From an uncultured Oscillospiraceae bacterium (GTDB taxonomy: Bacteria > Bacillota > Clostridia > Oscillospirales > Oscillospiraceae): 24,146 nucleotides of DNA. The notes beneath the pieces are model-generated. The model was given only the letters and a program-made list of their open reading frames with translations, was not told the origin of the DNA and searched no databases. Position 1 is the stretch's first letter; each line of letters begins with the position of its first letter. This document shows, piece by piece, positions 24,070 through 24,146 of this stretch. The translations under genes and the position numbers were made by a program. The DNA is taken from the NCBI GenBank assembly GCA_934589145.1, contig CAKTNW010000031.1, positions 1 to 24,146 of the forward strand, given 5' to 3'.

Positions 24070-24146
24070 ATGAAATATTTTGGCGGCTGCGACGTAGGCT
24101 CCACCTACACCAAGGCAGTTATCTTAGATGAAAACGGCAAGATCTG
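24070..24146 (+). CDS. 2-hydroxyacyl-CoA dehydratase activator ATPase (partial, 5' end)
   Basis: Only the first 25 codons are in the window. They read as a typical BadF/BadG/BcrA/HgdC-type ASKHA ATPase start, including GGCDVGSTYTKAVILDENGK, whose GSTYTK is the phosphate-binding loop. This iron-sulfur homodimer delivers one low-potential electron to the dehydratase on ATP hydrolysis. AGAGAGGGAAAG lies before the ATG. Its presence in the same operon strongly supports assigning the two upstream proteins to the radical dehydratase/reductase family. The rest is off the end of the window. Confidence 0.85.
   Translation, partial: MKYFGGCDVGSTYTKAVILDENGKI

Noticed and set aside
22107..24104. Long minus-strand frame across the dehydratase genes
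   Set aside because: It crosses three genuine coding regions and yields a His/Val/Leu/Gly-rich antisense product without any recognisable domain.

Overview
The window looks like a chromosomal segment from a GC-rich, low-motility-type gut Clostridia, most likely an Oscillospiraceae relative (Oscillibacter/Flavonifractor/Dysosmobacter-like). This is inferred from the strong AAGGAGG ribosome-binding sites, TTGACA-17-TATAAT promoters, a SAM-I riboswitch on metK, anaerobic 2-hydroxyacyl-CoA dehydratase genes, and clusters of GC-rich palindromes containing CGTAGGGG. No tRNA, rRNA, IS element, phage gene or CRISPR array was seen.

Layout. (1) 20-5849, plus strand: the last steps of arginine synthesis (argG, argH, argF), interleaved with the lipoprotein and permease of a polar amino-acid ABC importer. 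No importer ATPase gene is present, and about 600 bp of palindromic repeats separate lipoprotein from permease. (2) 5996-7036, minus: an M42 aminopeptidase, followed by a second palindrome array (7184-7590). (3) 7682-10017, plus: a BlaI-type repressor and an M56 membrane metallopeptidase whose outer domain is not a penicillin-binding domain. The promoter carries two operator-like dyads. (4) 10090-11313, minus: an M29 aminopeptidase, divergent from larC (11547-12746), a nickel-pincer cofactor chelatase in one uninterrupted frame. (5) 12797-16111, minus: a secreted BspA-like leucine-rich-repeat protein ending in a dockerin-like segment. (6) 16298-18234, plus: hflX and a YigZ/IMPACT gene, overlapping by 4 bp. 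(7) 18277-20786, minus: a short DtxR-family metalloregulator, metK with its SAM-I riboswitch, a CooT-family nickel protein and a histidine-rich protein. (8) 20986 to the end, plus: a probable operon of two 2-hydroxyacyl-CoA dehydratase-family subunits, one unusually long, a 71-residue one-helix membrane protein, and the start of the ATP-dependent activator.

How the parts work together. The arg genes convert ornithine through citrulline to arginine, and the transporter probably supplies a related amino acid. Two peptidases may salvage peptides. LarC, CooT and the His-rich protein all point to nickel handling. The dehydratase operon, with its own strong promoter and its activator gene, should perform radical dehydration of a 2-hydroxyacyl-CoA (or a related CoA-ester reduction) during amino-acid fermentation; its substrate cannot be read from this window. 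The least described parts are that operon (long subunit plus small membrane protein), the outer domain of the M56 protein, and the modular palindrome families.
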